Assembly: GCA_021927905.1 (NCBI GenBank)
Contig: BLLK01000069.1
Span: 496,001-560,000 of the forward strand
Origin: Chaetoceros tenuissimus
Lineage: Eukaryota > Bacillariophyta > Thalassiosirophyceae > Chaetocerotales > Chaetocerotaceae
Length of the DNA stretch: 64,000 nt
Direction: 5' to 3'
Below, piece by piece: positions 47,708-57,847 of the stretch. A program made the position numbers and the translations under genes. How positions within the stretch are numbered: position 1 is the first letter of the stretch; each line of letters starts with the position of its first letter. The notes under the pieces are model-generated. The model saw only the letters and a list, made by a program, of their open reading frames with translations, made no database searches and was not told the origin of the DNA.

Positions 47708-50700
47708 ATGTCTACTAAGCCTTGGGGAACACCATCTAGAAAACTTGGAGCAGATTCCAAACACGTGCCAAAAACTCATGGGTCCGTAGGACTCCTAGTC
47801 ATTGGACTTGGAGGAGCGAACGGAACTACAATGCTGGCAGGAATTCTTGCCAATCGTAAAAAGCTGAATTGGTATGGTCCAAGAGGTGAAGGACCAATAG
47901 AGGCGAATTACAATGGATGTATTACGCAACTGAATCAAAAAGGAGTTCATGGTGGCGTAGGGTACAAAGATAAAGTGGCTGGATTGGCTGATGCAAACTA
48001 TGCCGCTGTTGGAGGATGGGATATCAGACCCACAAAACTTGGAGATGCACTCTTTGAAGGGCAGATTTTGGACTATGATTTGGTCAAACAGGTGAGAGAA
48101 GAAATGAATGGCGTTCCTGTTTTCAAGGGATATTATGATGAAAGATTCATTGGCACAAGTCAACATGATACTGCGACACATGTATTAAGTGCAGAAGAGG
48201 TGCCTACCGCTAGTGAAGCTTTGAAATGTATTCGTGCAGACATTCGCTATTTCAAATGGAAGAATGGTGTGGTTGGACATACCACTGTCATTTGGAGTGC
48301 TTCTGTAGAACCGAATAGTGAATTTTGTGCACCAGGTGGTGGACTTGACACTGCGCAAGATTTAATGAAATCTATTGAAATGACTGAAGAGGAACGTGGA
48401 GGGCCTTTACCTCCTAGTTTGATCTATGCTACTGCAGCAATCATGGAAGGTTGCTCATTTGTCAATGGAGGATCACAAAACACAATGTGTGAAGGTCTTG
48501 CTGATTTAGCTCGTCAGCAGCTAGGAGTGTATTGTCTTGGAACGGATTTCAAAGCGGGGTAAGTTCAATATTTCAGTTTTGGTGCATTTGTAGAAAGAGA
48601 ATATTTCCTAATGATTTGTTTCTTTTTCAAAATTATCTTCTATCTAGACAAACCAAATTCAAAACTGCAGCAGTAGAATATCTTCGTACCATGGGATTGA
48701 CACCAAAAGTGATTGCATCAAGTAACCATCTTGGTAATAACGACATGCATAATCTTGCAACTGGTAAGAAAGCATCTGATGCGAAATTGAGAGTAAAACA
48801 CAATATTTTTGCAGCGTGGGAAGAAGATATTGATCATAAAGTGTCTATTATGTATACTCCAATGATTAACGATGAGAAACGTGATTTTGTGGAATACACC
48901 TCTCTTGGATTTCTATCTCAACACCATACTATGGTAACATACACAAGAGCCTCAGATTCTGTATTGTGTGTGCCTTTAATGATTGATGCTGCAGTTTGGT
49001 GTGACTATTTCTCAAGAAAGAGTTGGCACTATGAAAACGTAGCAAAAGCATTGGCATATTTGTTCAAGGTACCAGAGGGTGCGGCTGCAGGTGTCGATCC
49101 GGGATTTTTCCGACAGATGCAGGAGTTGGAGAATCAAGTCATGGCAGCATCTGAAGCTGGAAGTAAAAAAGGCGCAAGCGGAAATGCAACTAAGCGTTCT
49201 GTGAAATTCAAGGAAAGTAAAATGGAGGAGATCTTGACTGAATGGGCTATTCCAAGCGGAACTGGTATTGTTTGTGCGGGACTTGCATGCGTTGATATGC
49301 AATTGATCAGTGCTACTGGTAATGGTGGTGAAGCTATTGAGACCTTCGCTGGCGAGAAGTCTATGGGTGGAGGATCTGTATCAATGGCGTGTAAAAATCT
49401 TGCAAAGTTGTGTCACATTGATCCTTTACACGATGATTACATGCAAGTTACTCCACCAGTCGTATCTTCTATTGTACCTCTTTGTAAAGCTGGAATGGAT
49501 GACACTGGAAATAAATTGATCAATCTGTTAGAAGAAACCGGATCATGCGGAAATGTAGATACAAAATTTATCAAAAATGCAAGAAACCGTGATCCTAGTG
49601 CAAGAACTGGACTTGCAGTGCTACCAATTTATCAAGATGGTAGAAGAGGTTGTTTCTTCGATGCGGGATCAAATGCAACTTTTTCAGCTACGGAAATGGT
49701 AGAGATGATGGAAGACGTGACTGCTAATTCTGGTGAAACAAACTATGGCGCATTTTTATTTGGATATCCACATCTGCTTCCAAAAATGCAAGGTGAAGCC
49801 CTTGCCCATGTCTTTTCCAAGGCTAGAAATATGATGACTGATGGAGGAATCATGGTTTTGGATTTGAACGGTGTACCAGAAACAAAGGTACAGACTCCTT
49901 TCGGGTCAATGTGCTCTGCTTCAGTGTTGAAGTCAGATCCAATTCTTGGACCAGCATTAAGCCATGTAGATATTCTTCACATGAATGAAGATGAATTGGT
50001 CAACTTGACTGGGGTTCAATTTGAGGGCGATGAAATCAATGATAAGAATGCACTATCAGGCGCAGCATCACTATTTTTGAAGTGTGGAGTAGCTGTTGTT
50101 GCAATTACTCGTGGAAAACAAGGATGCTTCATCAAGTGCAGTAACGATGAAAGATTCGCTAGCAGCAAAATGTTGCCGTCTACTTGGATAGATCAAGAAG
50201 TATCAGTTGGAGCATCTCTTCTTCCACCAGAGACAGAGATTAATTCAAATGGAGCCGGAGATTCTTTCATATGTGGGCTTTTAATCTCGGCTATGTTGAG
50301 ACACACTGGTCTTGATATGTCAGAGGAAATCTCTTCTCCACAAAAAACAAACAAGCCAAATGTAGATATTGACTCTGAGTCACTTGAAGATCTCGTAGCA
50401 GATAGTGTCGCAACTACTAAGGCACCAACCCCATATTCACTCTATATGAGAGAGAAGTATGTTGCACTGAAGAATGAAAGTACTGGTGGTGATAAGAAGT
50501 CACTTTTCAGCAAGTGTCATCAGATGTGGGAAGCAGAATCTGGTGAAATAAAGAAAATGTACGAACGTAGATGTAAAGAAGAAATTGAAACTGCGAAGAC
50601 GACACCAAATACACCAACTGCTAAGGATATTGATCCATCCCCAATTGCTAACGAAGAAAAGAAGACACTGCCAAAGAGAGATTTAGAGTTGGCCAACCAA

Positions 50701-50847
50701 CCGATGAATCTAGAAACGGCTGCACAATTTGCTTCATTGATTGCTGCAAAACATATTGATATGTCAACTCGCGATGACAAGCATTTGAATATCAATAAGA
50801 TACGTGACCAATCTACTGCTAGTCAGGACAACTTACTAGAAATTTAA
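47708..50847 (+). CDS. Inositol-3-phosphate synthase / PfkB kinase / HMG-like fusion
   Basis: Exons 47708-48558 and 48648-50847 (1016 aa). The 89-bp intron has GTAAGT and ATCTAG at phase 2. Residues about 25-440 are a eukaryotic myo-inositol-1-phosphate synthase: NAD-binding [37 protein letters not shown] with the active-site Lys region, [13 protein letters not shown] and KVSIMYTP. It converts glucose 6-phosphate to inositol 3-phosphate. Residues about 490-835 are a PfkB-family sugar/nucleoside kinase: [34 protein letters not shown] and the catalytic [15 protein letters not shown]. Plant and archaeal myo-inositol kinases belong to this family. Residues about 876-935 ([18 protein letters not shown] ... 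[16 protein letters not shown]) look like a divergent HMG box. One open frame across the joins argues against an artefact. Confidence 0.88.
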
Positions 50848-50943
50848 GCTATATGATAACTGATAAATATGAAACTTTGAACTTGTTAGTAACCTAAGTA
50901 TGCAGATCGTGTCTCTTCCCCCAAGGCATGATCGTTCAATAAA

Positions 50944-52628
50944 TTAAGGACTTTGACTTGGTTCTTCGCTCGGAACATCTGATGGTTTCATGCTGAGACT
51001 CGGATTGGAGGAAGGTACTGACGAAGGTAATTGAGATGAAGATGGCAAATTGCTCGGAATGTCTGAAGGTATACCTGATGGTTCCATGCTGAGACTTGGA
51101 TTGGAGGAAGGTGTGAGGGAAGGAAGATCCGATGGTGCCATTGACAATGATGGCATTGAACTTGGACCGGATGAAGGTGAACTGGACGGCTCAAGAGATA
51201 AAGATGGATTTGATGAAGGCACGGAAGACAGTGACGGAGACATTGAAGGAATCGTAGAGGGAAGTTTGGATGGAGGGAATGTCTTGGAAGGCATAGACGA
51301 TGGAAGTAAAGATGGAAGAGCTGATGCTGTTGGACTTGATGTTGGCATGGCTGTTTTCTTCAGACAAAATTTGCATGATACTGGACAAGCCATGCCAATA
51401 TCTGATACATATGCTGAGTCATAATCCTCTAGGTCTTGTTCTTTGTAGCAGTATCTCTGTCTACGTGCCCATTTTTGCCCAAGCCAATCACATTTAGAAT
51501 CGTTTCCATTGTTTTTGACAAATGTGTATTCGGCATCTTCGTCGCATTCGCAAAAATCACATGTATACCGACATGCTGTCATTACATCCTTACGACCACA
51601 ATACTTTTCGATTCTTTTCGCTGCATTAGTTGCGGTGAGCCAGTAACATCCTCTTTTGTTTCCATTGTCCAGTCTAAATTTGAAGGACCAATCATTCTTA
51701 CAAGATGTTGGAGGTTTAGAAGGAGCTGAACTCACGGATGGAGACATTGAGACTGCTGGAGCTAGAGTAATTGAACTACAAAATCCACACGACTCAGTAC
51801 ACATTCCTCCTATCTCCGTAGAAGTAATTCCATCTTCTTCGAGGCAATATTTGCTTCTTCTTTGACCAATTGCTTTATCGTTGTCTACAATCCACGTACA
51901 AGGTTTATCCCCTGTTCCACTCTCCAAGGGAAACTCAAATTCAGACTCATCTTCACACACGCAATTCATACATGTTTTCATACAGGCACCTTCAATATGT
52001 CCTCTGCCACAGTATTTATTTTGTCTCCGAGTTGCTCTTCCTTCATTTAACCATGCACAATTTCGAGTGCCGCCCATATCTGCTGTGAACTCAAATGTAT
52101 CATCATCAATACAATTTGGAAGTGTGATAGGTTCAATTGCTTCTGCAACATAGGATTGAACTTGTTCAATTTCATCATTCAAGTCTTCCACTATAGGTGT
52201 TACTTGAAGCTCTTGGTCGTGATCTTTGAAGTTACAAATCAGTTCACGGAAGAAGAAATTGAAAAGAGTAATTAGTTTTTCCGTATGTAATTAGAAAAGG
52301 AAGCACGTTTGACATGAAGCTGTATATAGCTAGTGGAGGTTGCAAGCAGTAGCGAATATAGAGTTTCAGAAGCCATATGTAGCAACCCGTCGCGAATATA
52401 GAGTTTCATAAGCCATACGAAGCAACACGTCTACCGTCCATACAAAAGCAGTTGGTACTTACTAAAGATGTTGAAATCAAGGTTCGCAAATCGCTGCAAA
52501 AGAGTTTCAGACAATTGTCTCTCTGATTCTACAGCACCAGTTGCATCACTCGAGCTTTCGACAGTAGACGAAGCAGATGCTGATGCAATTAAGAGCAAGA
52601 AAACATTGATGCTAGGAGCCAACTTCAT
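50944..52628 (-). CDS. Secreted Cys-rich protein with Pro-Ser repeat tail
   Basis: Exons 52628-52463 and 52223-50944 (481 aa). The 239-bp intron has GTAAGT and TTCAAAG at phase 1. Residues 1-20 are a signal peptide (MKLAPSINVFLLLIASASAS). Four Cys modules follow, each with the frame (C)-x-F-x-(L/T)-x-x-G-x-x-x-x-C-x-W-(L/I) ... R-x-x-K-Y-C ... C-x-x-x-C-x-x-C (for example NCAWLNEGRATRRQNKYCGR). They resemble ShK/SXC-like toxin-fold modules and are shared with the C-terminus of the secreted lysine-cluster protein. Residues about 300-481 are P-S-x-x-P-S repeats, common in diatom wall and adhesive proteins. An extracellular, probably cell-wall or mucilage role is inferred. Confidence 0.8.
52352..52431. 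repeat. 40-bp tandem duplication inside an intron
   Basis: Units 52352-52391 and 52392-52431 differ at about five positions. They lie in the intron of the Cys-rich secreted protein, next to its 5' splice site. It explains much of the intron's above-average length. Confidence 0.8.
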
Positions 52629-53692
52629 GATATTTTAGGTTGCAATCGGATGGGTTTCAGTTGGCACTAAAGTATATCTTATTGTAATTCAAAAGCTTAT
52701 TGTTACACGTTGTTAGAAGGCCCTATATCAAGAGGTGCGCAAAGTGGCTGCTGTAGAGTCGTTTCAAGAGGGATGCTGGATGCTGGAAGTTGAAGGGCTA
52801 TTTGCGCGAAGTTGGAAGTCACACTTGCTGCGACATTTACAGACTCTTCTATCGTACATACGAATAAATTACATGAATTTAACTTTTGACACCAAATTTC
52901 TTTGATCATTTTGTTCCATTCCCTCATTCTATATTATCATTAAAAGCTGAACTCCACCGAGTTGCTCATCAGTTCAGATTTATCCCACGAGTAGAAGAAA
53001 CCTATTAATATATTTCCATGTAGAAAGTACTGCTGCTCATCATTTTATCATTGCTTTTTGAATAATTAAATGATGTAAATCGGAGATGAGATTACAATGT
53101 GTTCTCAAAAAATGCTAGGAATTTAAGTACAAATGAAAATATAAGGTTAGAAGAGAAGGTTGGAGCGAAGATACAAAGTATTTCCACCGTGTTAGTGCTG
53201 TCCGGGAAGCTTTTCTACTCCAAATTGAATTTTCTTACTATTTCCAGCTATCGTGTTTTAGTCTGGCTAAATATCTATAAATTTGAATATATTTCATTTC
53301 CATTTCTTTTTTGTAAGAAAGAAAATCTGTACTTTGCCACCACTATTTAGTTTCAATACTCTCGGCCTTCTCATTCTCGGAAACCTTTTGCTCACTTGCA
53401 GAGGCATATAGCTCATTTTAAGGCAAGAGTGCATGAGTAAAGAGCGAGAGAGAGAGACTTCATCGTGTTCATTCTTTAAAAAAACACGCTCTATTCAATT
53501 CTATGAATAAACACGCTCTATAGCTTGATCCATTCTCTCATATATTTCTTTCTCCCTTTCATAATTCCAAGAAACCATATCTTTTCGTTATAAAAAGGAA
53601 AAACCTCTGAGGCATATCAACAAGAAGCCAAGTACCATACACAACAAATCAATCTATCTATCTATCTATCAAAAAGTTCAGGTACCCTCGTG
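52629..53692. other. Divergent intergenic region with short repeats
   Basis: About 1 kb. AAACACGCTCTAT occurs at 53482-53494 and again at 53509-53521, and a CTAT microsatellite precedes the next start (about 53652-53670). No coding signal was seen. The repeats lie 170-210 bp upstream of the ATG, a plausible position for promoter elements. Confidence 0.5.
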
Positions 53693-55603
53693 ATGATAGA
53701 TCCAGTTAGATTCAGTCCTCAAGATGAAGACAGTCCTATTCAGGAAACCACTCTAATCGTTGGTGATTTCCAAATTCATGTTGAACTTCGTCAAGGAGAA
53801 TATGATTCTCTGAAAGAAATTGAGGCAAGCATCACCCATCAAAATCAAGAGATTGGACACATGTCAGGATGCATCATTTCTAGGCCTACCACTAAGCATA
53901 ACTTCTATACAGTGGGCGATTCTGTGACGCAGGAACTGCACGAGATGACTCACACATTTTGCAGCTCTGATGGAAGGATCGACAGAATCACTTCTAACTT
54001 GGATGAGGATAGCATTTACTCCGGTGGCTTTTGTCATATTCATAAAGTTGAGATAGATGTGCAGTACAAAGGCCGAGATTCAGGTTTATTCTTTCTTCAG
54101 AATGTGTTGGAATGTCTGAAAGAATTGTGGGTGATCGTTGTTATGAGACCTGAACCTTTGACGAAATCCTTTTCTGAAAGAATGAATGTTGACTTGAACA
54201 GTGTATACAACGGAGATACAGTGTTGAGTGATGTGGAACAAGCAAGAGTAAATACATTGCTTGAAGAAGCCGCGGATAAGCTTTGTCGCTACTGGGCTAG
54301 ATTAGGGTTTCAACAAGCTGGCCGCAATCGAGAGCAATTTAATGCATGGTTTCTAACCAATACTACATTTTGGAATGATATTGTCCATCCTTCAACTGGT
54401 ACTACTACATTGAAAAGCAAGGATTACGTCCAAGAGATGAATATTCACAAACCACCTCCTTTGCATATTCCCATAGGTGTACATAAAGAACTGCTTGATT
54501 TGATTACTAACAAAGAAACAATGGACAAAGTCAAACTTCGCAATCAAATCAAGAATCTCATTATACAGAGAAACGCATCTTTGCATAAATCAAGAGCTCT
54601 ATTCGTTCTTGCTGCAAATGAGGAATACACTACAGAAGAACAAGACATTGATACCATGAGACTATTAAAGGTATTGATTCACTCTACTCCATCGCATGTT
54701 ATTCAACTGGACGAAAATGGTGATACGCCTTTGCATGTTGCAGCAGCGGCATTGAATCTTCCTGTCATTGAATGTTTGTTGGACTATGGGGCGAAAACAT
54801 ATGTCAAAGATTTAGATGGTAACACACCTCTGCAATGCTTATTAAAGACGCTTCAGGGGCATCAGGACTTTCAGTCCACTTTTGCTCTAGACATACCTGT
54901 CAAACCTTCCAATATCCTCAAGAAGCAAGAGTGTATTCTATTATTGATGGAGAAAGAAGATAAACGTCCATTGATAGATGGGTGGATGTCTCCACGTATG
55001 TTGTTAGCTCTTTCAAAGTCTGCAGATACCACTTATTCCTCCCTGGACAATTTGCATGTAGAATTTCGATTTGAAGAGAATGGACCTACACCTTTTTCCA
55101 CTTGTTGTTCAAGATTTGGTGGGATTGATCATATCAACTATATTCCACCTGACATTCTTCGTGCAAAGAATCCAAATGGACTGTACGAGTCTTTTGCAAT
55201 CGGATGGCTTATGGTCTGGGCTGCAATAGTATCATTACTCGAGATGGGCCTAGTACCTACAAAGTCTCGAGTAGAAGAAGAAATTCAACGTCTCTGTCGT
55301 CAGAATGTTGGTAACTTTGATTGGCGTAGTTGGAGTCACTTTCAAAGTAAAGGTGGAAAAATTGAATATGCACTTGATGCACTTCTTGTTCAAACTTCCA
55401 ATGTTATTTCGAAAGGTGACGACGGATGGGAATATTATGACTTCGAAGATGAATTTGAAGCTCTTTGCAAGACACCTTTTGATGAATCGTTTGACATAGC
55501 AAGAGTCAAAATATTGGGATTGAATGACGAGAATATGCATCAGCAGCCAGAAGGTCCATACTATGTATATTTCGACAATCCATATGATGCAGAAAACAAG
55601 TAG
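53693..55603 (+). CDS. GNAT-like plus ankyrin-repeat protein
   Basis: 636 aa from the ATG at 53693, single exon. Residues about 20-230 resemble a GNAT acetyltransferase: a central HKVEIDVQYKGRDSGLFFLQ (motif-A-like, with the acetyl-CoA-binding R/G-x-x-G reduced to R-D-S-G), then KLCRYWARLGFQQAG (motif-B-like). Residues about 310-410 hold ankyrin units (NGDTPLHVAAAALNLPVIEC, then LLDYGAKTYVKDLDGNTPLQ). The C-terminal 200 residues are unassigned. The GNAT reading is weaker than the ankyrin reading because the acetyl-CoA loop is degenerate. Confidence 0.7.
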   Translation: MIDPVRFSPQDEDSPIQETTLIVGDFQIHVELRQGEYDSLKEIEASITHQNQEIGHMSGCIISRPTTKHNFYTVGDSVTQELHEMTHTFCSSDGRIDRITSNLDEDSIYSGGFCHIHKVEIDVQYKGRDSGLFFLQNVLECLKELWVIVVMRPEPLTKSFSERMNVDLNSVYNGDTVLSDVEQARVNTLLEEAADKLCRYWARLGFQQAGRNREQFNAWFLTNTTFWNDIVHPSTGTTTLKSKDYVQEMNIHKPPPLHIPIGVHKELLDLITNKETMDKVKLRNQIKNLIIQRNASLHKSRALFVLAANEEYTTEEQDIDTMRLLKVLIHSTPSHVIQLDENGDTPLHVAAAALNLPVIECLLDYGAKTYVKDLDGNTPLQCLLKTLQGHQDFQSTFALDIPVKPSNILKKQECILLLMEKEDKRPLIDGWMSPRMLLALSKSADTTYSSLDNLHVEFRFEENGPTPFSTCCSRFGGIDHINYIPPDILRAKNPNGLYESFAIGWLMVWAAIVSLLEMGLVPTKSRVEEEIQRLCRQNVGNFDWRSWSHFQSKGGKIEYALDALLVQTSNVISKGDDGWEYYDFEDEFEALCKTPFDESFDIARVKILGLNDENMHQQPEGPYYVYFDNPYDAENK

Positions 55604-55979
55604 AGGACTGATAGTAACTTGCTTCAAAATGCGATGAATATCTATGATTATATTATTTACTGCAGTATAAGTATGAGGAGAAAAGACTAAATTATGTTCT
55701 AAAAGCATTTATGTTTATAAGTAATCTTGTTCTGTTGTCTTGTTCTTCATAAATGCCTTGACTATTCAAGTTATATTTAGAGGTAGTCTAATAGTAACAT
55801 ATGTCAATGATGGAGTAGCAAGCATTCATTGATAATCTCCCAACCATGCAAATCGCATAATCACACACATTATGAAGTATAATACCACTCAAAAACATTT
55901 TTTTTCTTAGATACCCTTCACTCTAACATAGAGAAATCTTGTACCTCTTCTTTCACATAGGAAACATCCTCCAGACCCA
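55604..55979. other. Convergent intergenic region, no feature seen
   Basis: 376 bp holding the 3' ends of two convergent genes. AT-rich, no coding or structural feature. Confidence 0.5.
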
Positions 55980-57035
55980 TTATCTTAGACTCTGAAGTGC
56001 TCTTCGAGGCTTTCTAGACTTTGTGAAGCTGGTTTTAAGTTGTTTAGTCAATTTCCAATCAATGATCGTGCTTTCATCACTCTCATCTGATGAAGAATGT
56101 TCTTCGTCATTTTCCAGAGTACGCGATAGGTGAAAGGCATTTTCTGGAGGAATGTTCTCCTTGTTATCATGGTGATGAGCTGTAAGGGTTTGAAAAAGTT
56201 TCAAGACACCTGTTTTCAAAGCCAACATGCTATCGTCGTTGGAAAAGCATTTTCTACAATCTGTAGCTAGATGATTTGCCAAGTCGACAGTGGAAGAACT
56301 TCGAATACCACAAAACAAGCAGTAGAGAACATCATCGGCTTGAGGAATGTCCTGGCCTGCTGCGGTTCCGTAATTTTCACCTCTCGTGCTTCGGAAACTC
56401 TCTTCGAGAATTTTAGAACCTACTGGCAGTAAGTCGACTGAGCCAAATGAACTCCCAAACTTTTCAGAAGATTCTTCATCGACATCTGACTCGACAGTGA
56501 TTCCACTGATCGAAAGGGATGGAAGAATCTTCACAGTTTGTCTGTGTGTTCTTCGATTCCCAACAATAACTCCATTTTTTGGTAGAGTCCAACTCGTCTC
56601 TCTTGTGATCCTATTGTAATAATAGATCTTGCCTGAGTTTCGATCCTTTACCTCTCGCCACTGTGACTGAGGATCAACTTGCAATACCTTTTCGACTGTT
56701 TTGATGGACTCTTCCTCTTTTACTTCGCTACTTAGATCCAAATCAACAAATGACTTTGAAATCAAGTTATCCGAGGTTGGGAGTTTAGTCAAAGGAGAAT
56801 CTAAAGCTAATTCCTCTAGTTTCTTTTCGAGTTCTTCGTTACTATCGAATTTTGATTCATCCTCGAGACCTACTTCGTCGGTGTTCAATCCTTTCATGAT
56901 TCTATCAAATAAAGAACCAGATGAGGTTTCGAGGACCTGGTTTGTATCACTTGCTTCGTTTTCTTTGCTGAAATCGTTCATCATTTTTTGAAGAGTCGAG
57001 TGGATCAATATATTTTCAATAGCTTGTAATACCAT
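55980..57035 (-). CDS. WW-domain and zinc-finger protein
   Basis: 351 aa from an ATG at 57035, single exon. The WW domain at about residues 127-155 (WREVKDRNSGKIYYYNRITR then ETSWTLP) has both signature Trp residues and the Y-Y-Y-N-R core. It binds Pro-rich ligands. A C-x-x-C...H...C zinc-finger-like segment (CLFCGIRSSSTVDLANHLAT, then DCRKC) follows at about 245-270. The rest is acidic and disordered, with a basic C-terminus (TKSRKPRRALQSLR). No catalytic domain was seen. It is divergent from the coiled-coil gene with only about 106 bp between start codons. Confidence 0.75.
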   Translation of the reverse strand: MVLQAIENILIHSTLQKMMNDFSKENEASDTNQVLETSSGSLFDRIMKGLNTDEVGLEDESKFDSNEELEKKLEELALDSPLTKLPTSDNLISKSFVDLDLSSEVKEEESIKTVEKVLQVDPQSQWREVKDRNSGKIYYYNRITRETSWTLPKNGVIVGNRRTHRQTVKILPSLSISGITVESDVDEESSEKFGSSFGSVDLLPVGSKILEESFRSTRGENYGTAAGQDIPQADDVLYCLFCGIRSSSTVDLANHLATDCRKCFSNDDSMLALKTGVLKLFQTLTAHHHDNKENIPPENAFHLSRTLENDEEHSSSDESDESTIIDWKLTKQLKTSFTKSRKPRRALQSLR

Positions 57036-57141
57036 ACAATTGATTTATTTTCATTTCAAAAAATTTCAAAAAAAGTGTTGTCGCAAGGCTTTTTTGAATT
57101 TTCTTTTTACAATACACACTTTCTCTATTTAGAAGATTGCA

Positions 57142-57807
57142 ATGGCAGAGCAACGGTAAGCTTTTAGGATTGTTGACTTTAGCTTTTCCAAATTAGAATC
57201 ATTTTTAATTCACTAATCTATTCTTTACAATTCCATCTACTGCGTAAGCTCTCGACATCAAAAGGCGCTAGAAGAACTCGAAATAGAATTGAAAATTGTC
57301 CAATGGCATATTGTTGCAAACGACAATGCACTCCAAGCGGCTTTACTACGAGAAAAAACAATCAAACAAGAGGATGCTAGAATGAAACCGAGACTAGAGG
57401 AGGCCAAACGAGCAGAAAAGAGAGAACGACTAAAAACTGCACGAGAAGATGAGGAAAAGAAATCTCTTCAACTTTCATATGATGAACGAATTTTGTTGGA
57501 AAAAGAAGATTCAAAAGTTGCATCGTTGGACATGGACCGCCGGGAAAGAGCAAGCAAAATGGTTTTGGAATCAAAGGAAATGATTCATGAAAGAATGCAA
57601 ATAAAATCAAGAAGAGAGTATACCAGGTCCGTGAGAACTGCTCGATCATCGAAGCCGACGAGTGGTAGCAATTCACCAAAAAAAGCTTTCACTCCTGCAG
57701 ACTTTGATAATTTCATCCCAATAGAAACAAAGGAATCAAAAACGGCTTTGGAAAAGCTTGAAGAAATTCGAAAAGATGTTGTCAAACAAAGAAACTGCAG
57801 AGAGTAG
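57142..57807 (+). CDS. Coiled-coil protein with 14-nt first exon
   Basis: Exons 57142-57155 and 57249-57807 (190 aa). Exon 1 is only 14 nt (MAEQ plus two bases). The 93-bp intron has GTAAGC and GCGTAAG. The joined start reads MAEQRSRHQKALEELEIELK. The protein is almost wholly helical and charged (EEAKRAEKRERLKTAREDEE), ending in a Ser/Lys segment and KLEEIRKDVVKQRN. I recognise no family; it is a coiled-coil or cytoskeletal-type protein by composition. Confidence 0.65.
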
Positions 57808-57847
57808 CTTTACAAAATTTTAGCATCACTAATTTTTTTAATCTGTT

